This document shows positions 18,819 to 27,498 of a stretch of 64,000 nt of DNA, piece by piece. Positions within the stretch are counted from its first letter, which is position 1; each line of letters begins with the position of its first letter. Source of the DNA: an uncultured Verrucomicrobia subdivision 3 bacterium (GTDB taxonomy: Bacteria > Verrucomicrobiota > Verrucomicrobiia > Limisphaerales > UBA11358); the NCBI GenBank assembly GCA_903878805.1, contig CAIRJF010000029.1, positions 1-64,000 of the forward strand, given 5' to 3'. A program made the position numbers and the translations under genes. Under the pieces are notes generated by a model. That model had not been told where the DNA came from. It saw only the letters and a list, made by a program, of their open reading frames with translations, and searched no databases.

Positions 18819-19634
18819 GTGCAACTCGAAGACCATCCCGGCGACATTGTCCGCAAAGCCTGCGCGGAAAAAAACATTTCCCATTCCGCCGCCGCCGCCG
18901 GACTTTCCGAAACCGAATTTACCAACTTCGGTCAGACCGGCCAGTGTGCAAAAAAAATAAATTTTTCCGCGCTCACCCAGCTCACCGGCCTCAATGCCAC
19001 CAAGCTCGAAGCCGTTGCGAACGGCTGGCTGCCCTCGCCGAAAGATTTGTCCGGCTGGCGCGAACTCCGCGTCATCACCACCAAACAAGACGACCTCACC
19101 GTCAACTGCTACCTAGTCTGGGACGAAGTCCAGCGCGACGCCGCGCTCTTCGACACCGGCGTGGATGCCCAGCCGATTTTGGAACTCATCGCGGCAGAAG
19201 GTTTGACGCTGCGGCACATTTTCATCACGCACTCGCATTGGGATCACGTCGAGGCGCTGCCGGAAATCCGCGCCGCGTGGCCGAAAGCGCGCGTTCACAC
19301 CGGCTCCAAAAACGCGCCCGTGGATCAGCGCAATAAAAATTCCGAGATCATCCACCTCGGCGGATTGCGCGTGACGCACCGCGAAACGCCCGGCCACGCG
19401 GACGACGGCGTGACCTATCTCATCGGCAACTGGCAGGAAGACGCCCCGCACGTCGCCATCGTGGGTGACACGATTTTTGCCGGCTCCATGGGCAATGGCA
19501 ACGGCCAATGGGCGCTGGCGAAACAAAAAATCCGCGAACAAATTTTAACGTTGCCGGCTGAAACCTTGCTTTGCCCCGGCCATGGCCCGCTGACAACCGT
19601 TGCGGAAGAGAAAGAACATAATCCGTTTTTTTGA
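18819..19634 (+). CDS. metallo-beta-lactamase-fold hydrolase with N-terminal helical (HTH-like) extension
   Basis: HIFITHSHWDHVEALPEI, HRETPGHADDGVTYLI, IVGDTIFAG, LLCPGHGPLTTVAEEKEHNPFF; GTG start at 18819 proposed within the longer ORF. Confidence 0.8.
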   Translation: MQLEDHPGDIVRKACAEKNISHSAAAAGLSETEFTNFGQTGQCAKKINFSALTQLTGLNATKLEAVANGWLPSPKDLSGWRELRVITTKQDDLTVNCYLVWDEVQRDAALFDTGVDAQPILELIAAEGLTLRHIFITHSHWDHVEALPEIRAAWPKARVHTGSKNAPVDQRNKNSEIIHLGGLRVTHRETPGHADDGVTYLIGNWQEDAPHVAIVGDTIFAGSMGNGNGQWALAKQKIREQILTLPAETLLCPGHGPLTTVAEEKEHNPFF

Positions 19635-19635
19635 A

Positions 19636-20084
19636 ATGAATACCTACATCGCAATTTTAAGTGCTGTCGCCGCTCTTCTTGGAACAATTGTTGGTGGTGT
19701 AATAAGTTATTTCACGACTCGCTACACGCTTACACAGCAACACAGACATGACCAAGGAATGCGGGAAATTGAGAGCGTGAATCTTTATATTCTGATTTTG
19801 TAGCAGAAGCAACACGCTTGCTGTTGTTGTCTGTTGAAGAAAACCAACCCTACGCGAGCCAATTCGAAAAAATAAATAGCCTCCACGCACGGATTAAAAT
19901 TATTGGGTCAAATGAGGTTGAGGCAGCGGCTAAAGATTTTGCAAAACAAACGATGCGAGAATTTGCCAAACAGAATAAAAAACCTAAAACAGGAGATGAA
20001 CCTGATAATGATGCAGGAAAATTAAGAATTCGATTTACTGACGTTGATAAAAAGGGATTGGATGAATTAAAGAAAAATGTTTAA
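19636..20084 (+). pseudogene. small membrane-anchored hypothetical protein, interrupted by a frameshift
   Basis: MNTYIAILSAVAALLGTIVGGVISYFTTRYTLTQQHRHDQGMREIESVNLY stops at 19803; the other frame continues as SLYSDFVAEATRLLLLSVEENQPYASQFEKI... to 20084. Confidence 0.6.
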
Positions 20085-20125
20085 GCGAGTTTGTAATTCA
20101 CAAACCCGCCGGTTGCCGAATGTAA

Positions 20126-20380
20126 TCAGCGGTAAATTTCCCGTCGATGGCCGATGGTGATGACGATGATTTGCAAAGTGCGGTCGTGGATTTCGTAGAT
20201 CACCCGATAGTCGCCCACGCGAATCCGCCACGCATCGCGGCCTTTGAGTTTTTTCATGTCCGCCGGACGCGGGTTGGTTTCCAGTCCGGCCAGTCGCGTC
20301 AGAATCCGTCGGGCAATTTCATCCGGCAAACGATCCAGTTCTTTCTGAACCGACTTGGGTAGGACGATTTGAAATCTCAT
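20126..20380 (-). CDS. relE: RelE/ParE-family toxin
   Basis: MRFQIVLPKSVQKELDRLPDEIARRILTRLAGLETNPRPADMKKLKGRDAWRIRVGDYRVIYEIHDRTLQIIVITIGHRREIYR. Confidence 0.9.
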   Translation of the reverse strand: MRFQIVLPKSVQKELDRLPDEIARRILTRLAGLETNPRPADMKKLKGRDAWRIRVGDYRVIYEIHDRTLQIIVITIGHRREIYR

Positions 20381-20607
20381 TTCGCCTTCGGCTTGCGTGC
20401 GGCGCGGTAAGATGTCAAGGTGGCAAACTGGCCAGCGGCGATTTCCGTGTGCGCCCGCTCGTGCAGCGCGTCGTAATCGCGGATGTCAGCCAGTTCTTCC
20501 TCGGCCTCGCGGAGATGCTCGTAAGTCTGTAAGTCGAGCAAGACGCCGGTGCGTTTGCCTTTCGCATCAGTTAGGAACTGTTCTTCCTTAACCATCAAAG
20601 TTTTCAT
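20377..20607 (-). CDS. type II toxin-antitoxin antitoxin (Phd/RelB-like)
   Basis: MVKEEQFLTDAKGKRTGVLLDLQTYEHLREAEEELADIRDY; overlaps the relE start by 4 bp. Confidence 0.82.
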   Translation of the reverse strand: MKTLMVKEEQFLTDAKGKRTGVLLDLQTYEHLREAEEELADIRDYDALHERAHTEIAAGQFATLTSYRAARKPKAK

Positions 20608-20727
20608 CGGGAGAATCTAGCCGTTCCAAAATCTTTCGCAACTCGTTACTGATTCCGTTGCGTATGGGAATTTGCGTAGCCATTGCCCGCCTGCTCGACA
20701 TTAGTTCCTTTTGTCACGGCCAACGGC

Positions 20728-22407
20728 TTATCCCTTCACACCTTTTTCTTTTTCACGCAGGCAATGTGTGAGATACGGCAGCAGTTGTTTTTTGCGCGAC
20801 ACGACATCGCGCAGTTCGTAGATGCCCGGTTCGAGGCGCGGATGGTCAATGCGCTTGATGAATTTCTCATCGCCCACAACGAGCAGCAGTGAACTTTGCG
20901 TGGCGACATCGGTGACGAGCAGCGTGGAAAAAAGATACGCGCGTTTGGCGCGGTAATCTTCCAGTGCGGCGAGCAGTTCGTCTTTGCGCTTCCAAAATTG
21001 TTCAAAGCCGATTTCTTCAATCTGCGCGACGCTGAATTTGACGCCGTTCTCGGCGTATTCCTTGCAGTCGGTCGCGACGGCCTGCGGCGCGGGCTTGAGC
21101 GTGAGCAGCGAGCCGCTGGCAAAAAGTTTTTCCGTGAACGTGCGCGCGTTGACTTGCGCAATTTCTTCGAGCTTCTTCAAAATTTCTGCATCGCGCGTGG
21201 TCGTCGTCGGCGAAGTCAGGTTCAGCGTATCGGAAACGACGCCGGCCAAAAGCAGTCCGGCAATTTGTCGCGGCAATTCCACGCTGCTGCGGAAAAAACA
21301 GTCGGCGACGATGGTGCTGGTGGAGCCGACGGGTTCGTTGCGAAATAAAATCGGTTGCTGCGTGGCCATCGAGCCGAGGCGATGATGATCAATGATTTCA
21401 ATGATTTCCACTTCGTCCGCGCCTTGCACGGCCTGGGAAAGTTCGTTGTGATCCACCAAAATTAATTTGCGCGTGACGGTTTTCAAAAAATCCGTTTTCG
21501 ACAAGATGCCAATCATCTGGCCTTCGCCGTCGAGCACGGGAAAAACGAGGTAGCCGGACGCGGTAGCCTCTTCGCGCACGGCGGCGAGCGGCGCATTTTC
21601 GCGGAAGCAGAGAAATTCCTCGTTGAGCACATGGCGCACGGCGACGGCGGCGCGGCAGAGCGACGCGGTGGTGGCACTGTCGTGCGGCGAGCTGATGACG
21701 CTGACGTTTTTTTTCTGCGCGGCCTCGATGGTCTTCGGGTCAACGGACAGTCCGCCGGTGACGACGAGCACGCGGACGCCTTCGCGGATGGCGATGTTCT
21801 GGATGTCCCAGCGGTCGCCGACAATGACGCAGCATTTTTCCGGCGGAAATTTGTCAAGCCGCGACGCAAACGATTCCAAGCCCATCGCACCGATCATCAA
21901 AATCAATTCTTCCTCGCGCTCCGCCTCGATGCCCACCAGCAACTGGCCGTTGAGCGTCTGCGCGAGGCTGTTCAACGACGAAAGGATTTCCCGCGAACCG
22001 TGGGCGTGGCTGGGATTGCGGTTGACCGCCGGAAAAAGAAACTTGCTCAGCTTGAACAGCGAAAGCAGGCCGAGACATTTCTGCGCGTCGTCCATCACGG
22101 GCAGGATGCGGAGATTTTTTTCATCCATCAGCCGCAGCGCGTCCGCCGCCGTCGAGTCGGGGCGCACGCTCAAAATCCGCCGCTGCATCACATCGGAAAT
22201 TTTCGGCGAAACGTCGGCAACGAATTTTGGCGCGGGCACGCCAAACGTGTTCAGGACGAAATCAATGCGGTCATTGAGGTCGCCACAGCGCGCGGCGATG
22301 GCTTCGGTCATGCCGGTGCGGCGCTTGAATTCTGCGTAGCCGATGGCGGAGCAGATGGCGTCAGTGTCCGGGTTGCGATGGCCGATGACGAGGATTTCAC
22401 TCATTCG
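20728..22407 (-). CDS. ppaC: family II (DHH) manganese-dependent inorganic pyrophosphatase with CBS/DRTGG regulatory insert
   Basis: MSEILVIGHRNPDTDAICSAIGYAEFKR, LVDHNELSQAVQG, IEIIDHHRLGSM, VGSTSTIVA, two CBS-like segments around a DRTGG-like region; start at internal Met. Confidence 0.9.
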   Translation of the reverse strand, partial: RMSEILVIGHRNPDTDAICSAIGYAEFKRRTGMTEAIAARCGDLNDRIDFVLNTFGVPAPKFVADVSPKISDVMQRRILSVRPDSTAADALRLMDEKNLRILPVMDDAQKCLGLLSLFKLSKFLFPAVNRNPSHAHGSREILSSLNSLAQTLNGQLLVGIEAEREEELILMIGAMGLESFASRLDKFPPEKCCVIVGDRWDIQNIAIREGVRVLVVTGGLSVDPKTIEAAQKKNVSVISSPHDSATTASLCRAAVAVRHVLNEEFLCFRENAPLAAVREEATASGYLVFPVLDGEGQMIGILSKTDFLKTVTRKLILVDHNELSQAVQGADEVEIIEIIDHHRLGSMATQQPILFRNEPVGSTSTIVADCFFRSSVELPRQIAGLLLAGVVSDTLNLTSPTTTTRDAEILKKLEEIAQVNARTFTEKLFASGSLLTLKPAPQAVATDCKEYAENGVKFSVAQIEEIGFEQFWKRKDELLAALEDYRAKRAYLFSTLLVTDVATQSSLLLVVGDEKFIKRIDHPRLEPGIYELRDVVSRKKQLLPYLTHCLREKEKGVKG

Positions 22408-22542
22408 AATGGCCGCGAGCCTAACCCGTTTTGACAATGGCGGCAAGCGGAACGGTCTGGTGGCAGCAGCAGGAACAGCGGCGGTGAACCGTGCGAAGCA
22501 TCTGGACTGCGGTGCTGCAACACCGTTTTTGGGCGTATGTTC

Positions 22543-23433
22543 TCACGGAACCACCACGCGCAACTTTTGTCGTTCAACAGAAAAAGTCGCGGGCAGGTTC
22601 CCGATCCACTCGCCGTCCAATTCAAACGCGGCGGGAATGTCGCTGACCATTTCAAATTTTTCCGCGCGCAGGCGGCGGACGCGGTGTTCGGACAATTTTT
22701 GGCGCAGCAAAAATCCCGGCGCGAGCTGCATCAACGCCGGCATGTTCACGCGCGGAAAAACGCAAACGTCCAAGCGGCCATTGCTCAAATGCGCTTCGGG
22801 AAAAATGTGGAACGAGCCACCGTAAAATTTGCCGTTGCCGAAGAGCGCGAGTTCGCCAGTGATTTTTTCGCCGCCGCCGTTGACGGTGATTTGCGGCTGC
22901 TTTTCCGCGAGCGCTTGAAAGCCGGCGACCACATACGCGAACGGTCCGGCGGTTTTTTTCAATTTCCAACTGACGAGTTCAATCGCGCGCGCGTCGAGGC
23001 CCGCGCCGCCAAGCTGCATGAAGTAACGCGACTGTGGTTTGCCGGCGTCGAGAAAATCCGCGCGGCCCAAATCAATTTTCGTTTCGCGCGCGCGCTTCAA
23101 AACTTGCCACGCGTTTTCCAGCTTCAACGGAATTTTCAGTTCGCGCGCAAAGACGTTGACCGTGCCGAGCGGCAGCACGCCGAGCCGCGTTTTCGCAAAA
23201 CCGTCCGGCTCGTCGCCGATGCCGTTGAGGACTTCGTTGACCGTGCCGTCGCCGCCCGCCGCCGCGATGACATCGTAGCCGGTGGCGACCGCCGCGTGCG
23301 CGAACCGGCGCGCGTCGCCGGGCGCGTTGGTGGCCTTGAGCGCGCATTGCTGCGACAGTTCGTTCAAAAATTTGCGGAAGCGCCGCGCCTTGTTGCCGCG
23401 CGCGGCGGGATTGAAAATGACGCAGATGCGCAT
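22543..23433 (-). CDS. diacylglycerol/sphingosine kinase family lipid kinase (YegS-like)
   Basis: MRICVIFNPAARGNKARRF, VIAAAGGDGTVNEVLNGI, LGVLPLGTVNVFARELKIP, FELDGEWIG. Confidence 0.9.
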   Translation of the reverse strand: MRICVIFNPAARGNKARRFRKFLNELSQQCALKATNAPGDARRFAHAAVATGYDVIAAAGGDGTVNEVLNGIGDEPDGFAKTRLGVLPLGTVNVFARELKIPLKLENAWQVLKRARETKIDLGRADFLDAGKPQSRYFMQLGGAGLDARAIELVSWKLKKTAGPFAYVVAGFQALAEKQPQITVNGGGEKITGELALFGNGKFYGGSFHIFPEAHLSNGRLDVCVFPRVNMPALMQLAPGFLLRQKLSEHRVRRLRAEKFEMVSDIPAAFELDGEWIGNLPATFSVERQKLRVVVP

Positions 23434-23521
23434 GGCCAAATGATTTTCGTTTCGCGCGGATAGTCGAGCCGAATCGCGCCGGTGGCTTGCGCTTCGACGA
23501 CATTTTTCGGACACTGGCGGC

Positions 23522-24313
23522 ATGAACGAATTCTCCGAATGGAAAATTTCCAAGACGCCATTTTACATCGCCAACGCCGCGCTGCTCCTCATCGCCGTCA
23601 TCGTGGTTGAGAAGGCCGCGCATCCGATTTCATTTATGGAAATGGTCGCCGTCATTGCCTGCGTCGCGCTTGGCGCGCTGTTTGGTTGTCTGCCGTTCAT
23701 TTTGGAATACCGCGCGACGAGCAAAATTCTTGAGGTCAACGCCGTCACGAGTGTTTCGGAGCAGTTGCTGAATTTGAAAACGTATTCATCGCAAATCGCC
23801 GTCGCGACCGACCAGTGGGCGCTGGTGCAGGACGCAACGAAGGGCAGCGCGGAAAAAACCGCCGCCGCCGCGCGCGAAATCGCCGACCGCATGGCGAAGG
23901 AGGTCAGCGCGTTCAATGAATTTCAGGCCAAGATGAACGACAGCGAGAAGGCCGCGCTACGGCTGGAAACGGAAAAATTACGCCGCACCGAGGGCGAATG
24001 GCTGCAGGTCGTCGTGCGCATTCTCGACCATATTTATTCGCTGCACAACGCCGCCGTGCGTTCGGGCCAGCCGGAAGTCGCGGAGCAGATCGGCCAGTTT
24101 CAAACCGCCTGCCGCGATGCCGCGCGGCGCGTGGGGCTGACGCCGTTCGCGGCAGAGCCAGCGGAAAAATTCGACGCACAAAAACACCGCGTGCATGGCG
24201 TGGAAAATCCGCCCGCCGATGGCATCATCGCCGAGTTGCTCGCGCCGGGACTGACGTTTCAAGGCCGGCTAATCCGTCCGGCGCTGGTGCGGTTGCGCGC
24301 GGCGGCGGAGTAA
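23522..24313 (+). CDS. hypothetical protein with N-terminal TM segments and coiled-coil region
   Basis: Full ORF, two hydrophobic segments then charged helical sequence, good spacing to radC. Confidence 0.7.
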   Translation: MNEFSEWKISKTPFYIANAALLLIAVIVVEKAAHPISFMEMVAVIACVALGALFGCLPFILEYRATSKILEVNAVTSVSEQLLNLKTYSSQIAVATDQWALVQDATKGSAEKTAAAAREIADRMAKEVSAFNEFQAKMNDSEKAALRLETEKLRRTEGEWLQVVVRILDHIYSLHNAAVRSGQPEVAEQIGQFQTACRDAARRVGLTPFAAEPAEKFDAQKHRVHGVENPPADGIIAELLAPGLTFQGRLIRPALVRLRAAAE

Positions 24314-24322
24314 TTTAATTTT

Positions 24323-25033
24323 ATGGCGGACAGTTTTCGGCTCAAAGACCAGCCGGCGAGCGAGCGACCGCGCGAGCGGCTGGCGGCGCTCGGCGCGGAC
24401 GCGTTGAGCCACGCGGAGTTGATCGCGATTCTTTTGCGCACAGGTTTGCAAGGCGCGAACGCGGTGGAGGTTGGCAGACAACTTTTGCAAAAATTCGGCA
24501 CGCTGCAGGCGCTCGCGCAGGCGTCCATCCAGGATTTGCAAAAGGTGCGTGGCATCGGCCGGGACAAGGCGGTGACGCTGGTGGCGGCGTTCGCTCTGGC
24601 GCGAAAAATGGCTGGCGAGTTGCAATATGAATCACCGGTGCTGGATAATCCACAAAACGTGGTGCGGCTGCTGCGGGAACAAAATTTATTGAAGAGCGTG
24701 GAGACGCTGTCGGTGCTGCTACTGAACGCGCGGCACAAACTCATTCGCATCGAGGAAATTTCCGACGGGACGCTGGACACGGTTCTGGTGCATCCGCGCG
24801 AGGTTTTCAAATGCGCGATCGCGGCGAACGCCCACGCCATCGTGCTGGCGCACAATCATCCGAGTGGCGACCCGACGCCGAGCGCGGCGGACATTCAGGT
24901 GACGCGCGATTTGATTCGCGCCGGGCAACTTCTAAAAATTGAAGTTGTTGACCACGTCATCATCGGCCGCGCGACGGCCACGCGAGCGAAGGATTATTCG
25001 TCGTTGCGCGAGCTCGGTTATTTTTACGCGTGA
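24323..25033 (+). CDS. radC: RadC family (JAB/MPN) protein
   Basis: LKDQPASERPRERLAALGADALSHAELIAILLRTG, VLAHNHPSGDPTPSAADIQVTRDLIRAGQLLKIEVVDHVIIG. Confidence 0.95.
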   Translation: MADSFRLKDQPASERPRERLAALGADALSHAELIAILLRTGLQGANAVEVGRQLLQKFGTLQALAQASIQDLQKVRGIGRDKAVTLVAAFALARKMAGELQYESPVLDNPQNVVRLLREQNLLKSVETLSVLLLNARHKLIRIEEISDGTLDTVLVHPREVFKCAIAANAHAIVLAHNHPSGDPTPSAADIQVTRDLIRAGQLLKIEVVDHVIIGRATATRAKDYSSLRELGYFYA

Positions 25034-25075
25034 AGCCGCTTGCTTTTGCGGGGCGATTTACGCGATAATTTGCCA

Positions 25076-25342
25076 ATGTCTGGCGAATACAAATCCAGCG
25101 GGTCGGTGACGCTGACCGAAGAGCAAATTCTCGTGTTGCATCAAAAGCTCCGCGATATGCGCCACGACGTGAACGGCCGGCTGGCCAACATCGTGGCGGC
25201 GGCGGAGCTGATGCGGCTGCGCCCGGATCAATCGCCGGAAGACCGTTTGCGCCTGTTGCTGGAGCAGCCGCACAAGGCCTCGGAGACCATCTCAGAATTT
25301 TCCCGCGTATTTGAGGGTGCGCTGGGAGTGCAGCGCCGATGA
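25076..25342 (+). CDS. small helical protein resembling an isolated histidine-kinase dimerisation (DHp) domain
   Basis: LTEEQILVLHQKLRDMRHDVNGRLANIVAAAELMRLRP; H-box-like RHDVNGRLANI, no ATPase domain follows. Confidence 0.55.
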   Translation: MSGEYKSSGSVTLTEEQILVLHQKLRDMRHDVNGRLANIVAAAELMRLRPDQSPEDRLRLLLEQPHKASETISEFSRVFEGALGVQRR

Positions 25343-25357
25343 AGCGCGCGAAGGGTT

Positions 25358-25942
25358 GTGCGCATGGAAGAACGGTCCGAAGCTGAACTCATCGCCGCCG
25401 TCTTGAAGGGCGACGCGGCGAGCTTCGAGCCGCTGGTGGCGAAATACTCGCCGCGCGTTTTCGCCACTGCCCGCCGGTATGCGCGCCGGGAAAGTGAAAT
25501 CGAGGACATCTGCCAGGAGGTCTGGCTCAAGGCTTTCGACAAGCTGAAAACCTTTCGCGGCGAGGCGCCGTTCGAGCATTGGCTGATGCGGATGGCGGTG
25601 CGGACGTGCTATGATTTTTTGCGCGGCCACCAGCGCAACCGCATTTCGAGCTTCAGCGAAATTTCCGAGCCGGAAGAAGACTGGCTGGAACGTTTCGTGG
25701 CCGAGCCGGGCAACGCCGCCGAGGATGCGGACGCGGCAAAACTGTTGATTGACCGCGTGCTGGAAAAACTTTCGCCGGAGGCGCGGCTGGTCATCCAGTT
25801 GCTTGAGATCGAGGATCGCTCGGTCAAGGACATTGCGGCACTTACCGGGTGGTCCGTGCCGCTCGTGAAAGTCCGGGCATTTCGGGCGCGCGGCGAGATG
25901 AAAAAAATCTTGGCGCGCATCACGCAGGAAAAATATTTGTAA
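25358..25942 (+). CDS. ECF-type RNA polymerase sigma factor
   Basis: FEPLVAKYSPRVFATARRYARRESEIEDICQEVWLKAFDKLKTFRGEAPFEHWLMRMAVRTCYDFLR; region 4 LIQLLEIEDRSVKDIAALTGWSVPLVKVRAFRARGEMKK (approximate). Confidence 0.93.
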   Translation: MRMEERSEAELIAAVLKGDAASFEPLVAKYSPRVFATARRYARRESEIEDICQEVWLKAFDKLKTFRGEAPFEHWLMRMAVRTCYDFLRGHQRNRISSFSEISEPEEDWLERFVAEPGNAAEDADAAKLLIDRVLEKLSPEARLVIQLLEIEDRSVKDIAALTGWSVPLVKVRAFRARGEMKKILARITQEKYL

Positions 25943-25982
25943 CTCTGCGCAATTTTTGCGCGTCAAACCTGATGAAGTATTT

Positions 25983-26294
25983 ATGAACCTTGCTGAACTC
26001 CAAAAAAAATTGATTGCCGCCGCCCGGCTCCAAACCCCGGACGAGCGCGTGCCCTATGCCTTTGAGAAGCGTATCACGGCCCTCATCGCAGCGCGCAAGG
26101 CTGCCGATCAATGGTTGTTTTGGACGCGTGGCCTGTGGCGCGCGGCGGCGGCGTGCGTGGCCGTGGCATGCTTCTTCGGCGCGGTTTCGTTATTCACCCC
26201 GAAAACTGTGGAAAACACGAACGACCTGTCGCAGGATTTTGAAAACACGCTGCTTGCCTCGGCGGATTTGCCGGACACTTCCCCGACGCCGTGA
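25983..26294 (+). CDS. hypothetical single-TM protein, possible anti-sigma-like partner
   Basis: Short cytoplasmic N-terminus, one TM (AAAACVAVACFFGAVSLF); directly downstream of the ECF sigma gene. Confidence 0.55.
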   Translation: MNLAELQKKLIAAARLQTPDERVPYAFEKRITALIAARKAADQWLFWTRGLWRAAAACVAVACFFGAVSLFTPKTVENTNDLSQDFENTLLASADLPDTSPTP

Positions 26295-26794
26295 ACAATT
26301 GGAGAGTCATTTTTGCGACTGCGGTCATTTTCGGCGCGGGTGTGATTACTGGCGGGCTGCTGGTAAATTATGTCCAGAACTCGCGGCCAAAATCCGCGCA
26401 TAAAGCGGCGGCGGAAATCCGGGTGGCCACTAATCAGGTCGCCCATCCTGCGCCCGAAGTTGCCTCCTTGCGTGCGCCGCAAATCTTGAGCAAACAATTT
26501 TTGCAGCGGCTGCAGGAAAAATTAAGCCTTACCAAAGACCAGAACGAGGCGATCCAAAAAATCATTGATGACGGCCAGAACCAGATGCGCAAGGTGATTT
26601 TTGATTCGTGCTTGGAAATCCGCGATGTCCTCACGCTCGAGCAGCAAAAGCAGTTTGATGATTTGATGAAGCGCCAATTTCGCAAAGTGCTTTACAACAC
26701 CAACTCGGTTCCGGCGCTCCCGCCCGCCACCAATTCGCCGGCGACCAACGCGCCGGCGACCAACGCGCCGGCGACCAACGCGCCGGCGATTTAA
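26291..26794 (+). CDS. membrane-anchored CpxP/Spy-like (LTxxQ-type) protein with repetitive C-terminus
   Basis: N-terminal TM, KLSLTKDQNEAIQKIIDDGQNQMRKV...VLTLEQQKQFDDLMKRQ, then PATNSPATNAPATNAPATNAPAI; 4-bp overlap with upstream gene. Confidence 0.65.
   Translation: MNNWRVIFATAVIFGAGVITGGLLVNYVQNSRPKSAHKAAAEIRVATNQVAHPAPEVASLRAPQILSKQFLQRLQEKLSLTKDQNEAIQKIIDDGQNQMRKVIFDSCLEIRDVLTLEQQKQFDDLMKRQFRKVLYNTNSVPALPPATNSPATNAPATNAPATNAPAI
26735..26790. repeat. 15-bp tandem repeat (gcgccggcgaccaac), in-frame
   Basis: Two exact copies (26750-26764, 26765-26779) with flanking partial copies. Confidence 0.85.
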
Positions 26795-26796
26795 AT

Positions 26797-27498
26797 TTAT
26801 TCCGTGTCCAGCACCGAACTGATCTTCTTGCGCAACTCCTTGTTCACTGCGTTGGCTGAACGGTTCGCATCCACGATGTCGAAGCCGTAAGTTTTCTGCA
26901 TCGCCTTGAAGGCGCTCTGCATCGAGGCTTGGTATTTCAAGAAGCTGTCAAAAACTTCGCGCGACAGGCCGAGGTCCATGCCGCTTTCCCAGTAATCCAA
27001 GGTGGCGTTTTTGGAAAGATTGCGTTGCACAAGTTCTTCGGGTTCCACCGACAGATAAAACACCGCGTCCGGCACCGGCGCGATGCCGTAAAGATTTTTC
27101 AGCCATTTTTCATCCATGCCGCGCACCATGTCGCGCGCCATCAGCGTGTAAATATAGCGATCCGACAACACGATGAAACCTGCTTTGAGCGCGGGTAGAA
27201 TGATGTTTTCCAACTGGTCGGCAAAATCTGTCGCGTAAAAAAGGCTCAAGGTCGTCCGGCTCAAAACATTCCCGTCCTGCGCCTTTTCGAGTTCCTCACT
27301 GACAAGCGTGGAACGTTTCAAACCGACTTGCACCGTCGGGCGGCCGCTCGTTTCCAGCCAGTTGACCAGTTCGGCGATTTGCGTGGAACGACCAGAACCA
27401 TCCGCGCCCTCGACGACAATTAATTTTCCGCCGAGGTCTTCGGGCTTCACGCGCGGAATGCCGTGGCCATAAAATTTATGCGATTTTTTTGCGCTCAT
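26797..27498 (-). CDS. thymidylate kinase-like P-loop NMP kinase
   Basis: GGKLIVVEGADGSGRSTQIAELVNWLE, VLSDRYIYTLMARDMVRG. Confidence 0.82.
   Translation of the reverse strand: MSAKKSHKFYGHGIPRVKPEDLGGKLIVVEGADGSGRSTQIAELVNWLETSGRPTVQVGLKRSTLVSEELEKAQDGNVLSRTTLSLFYATDFADQLENIILPALKAGFIVLSDRYIYTLMARDMVRGMDEKWLKNLYGIAPVPDAVFYLSVEPEELVQRNLSKNATLDYWESGMDLGLSREVFDSFLKYQASMQSAFKAMQKTYGFDIVDANRSANAVNKELRKKISSVLDTE

Noticed and set aside
22447-22540. Possible degraded repeat (ctggactgcggtgctgcaacaccg) upstream of the pyrophosphatase gene
   Set aside because: Only weak self-complementarity and no second copy noticed in the window.
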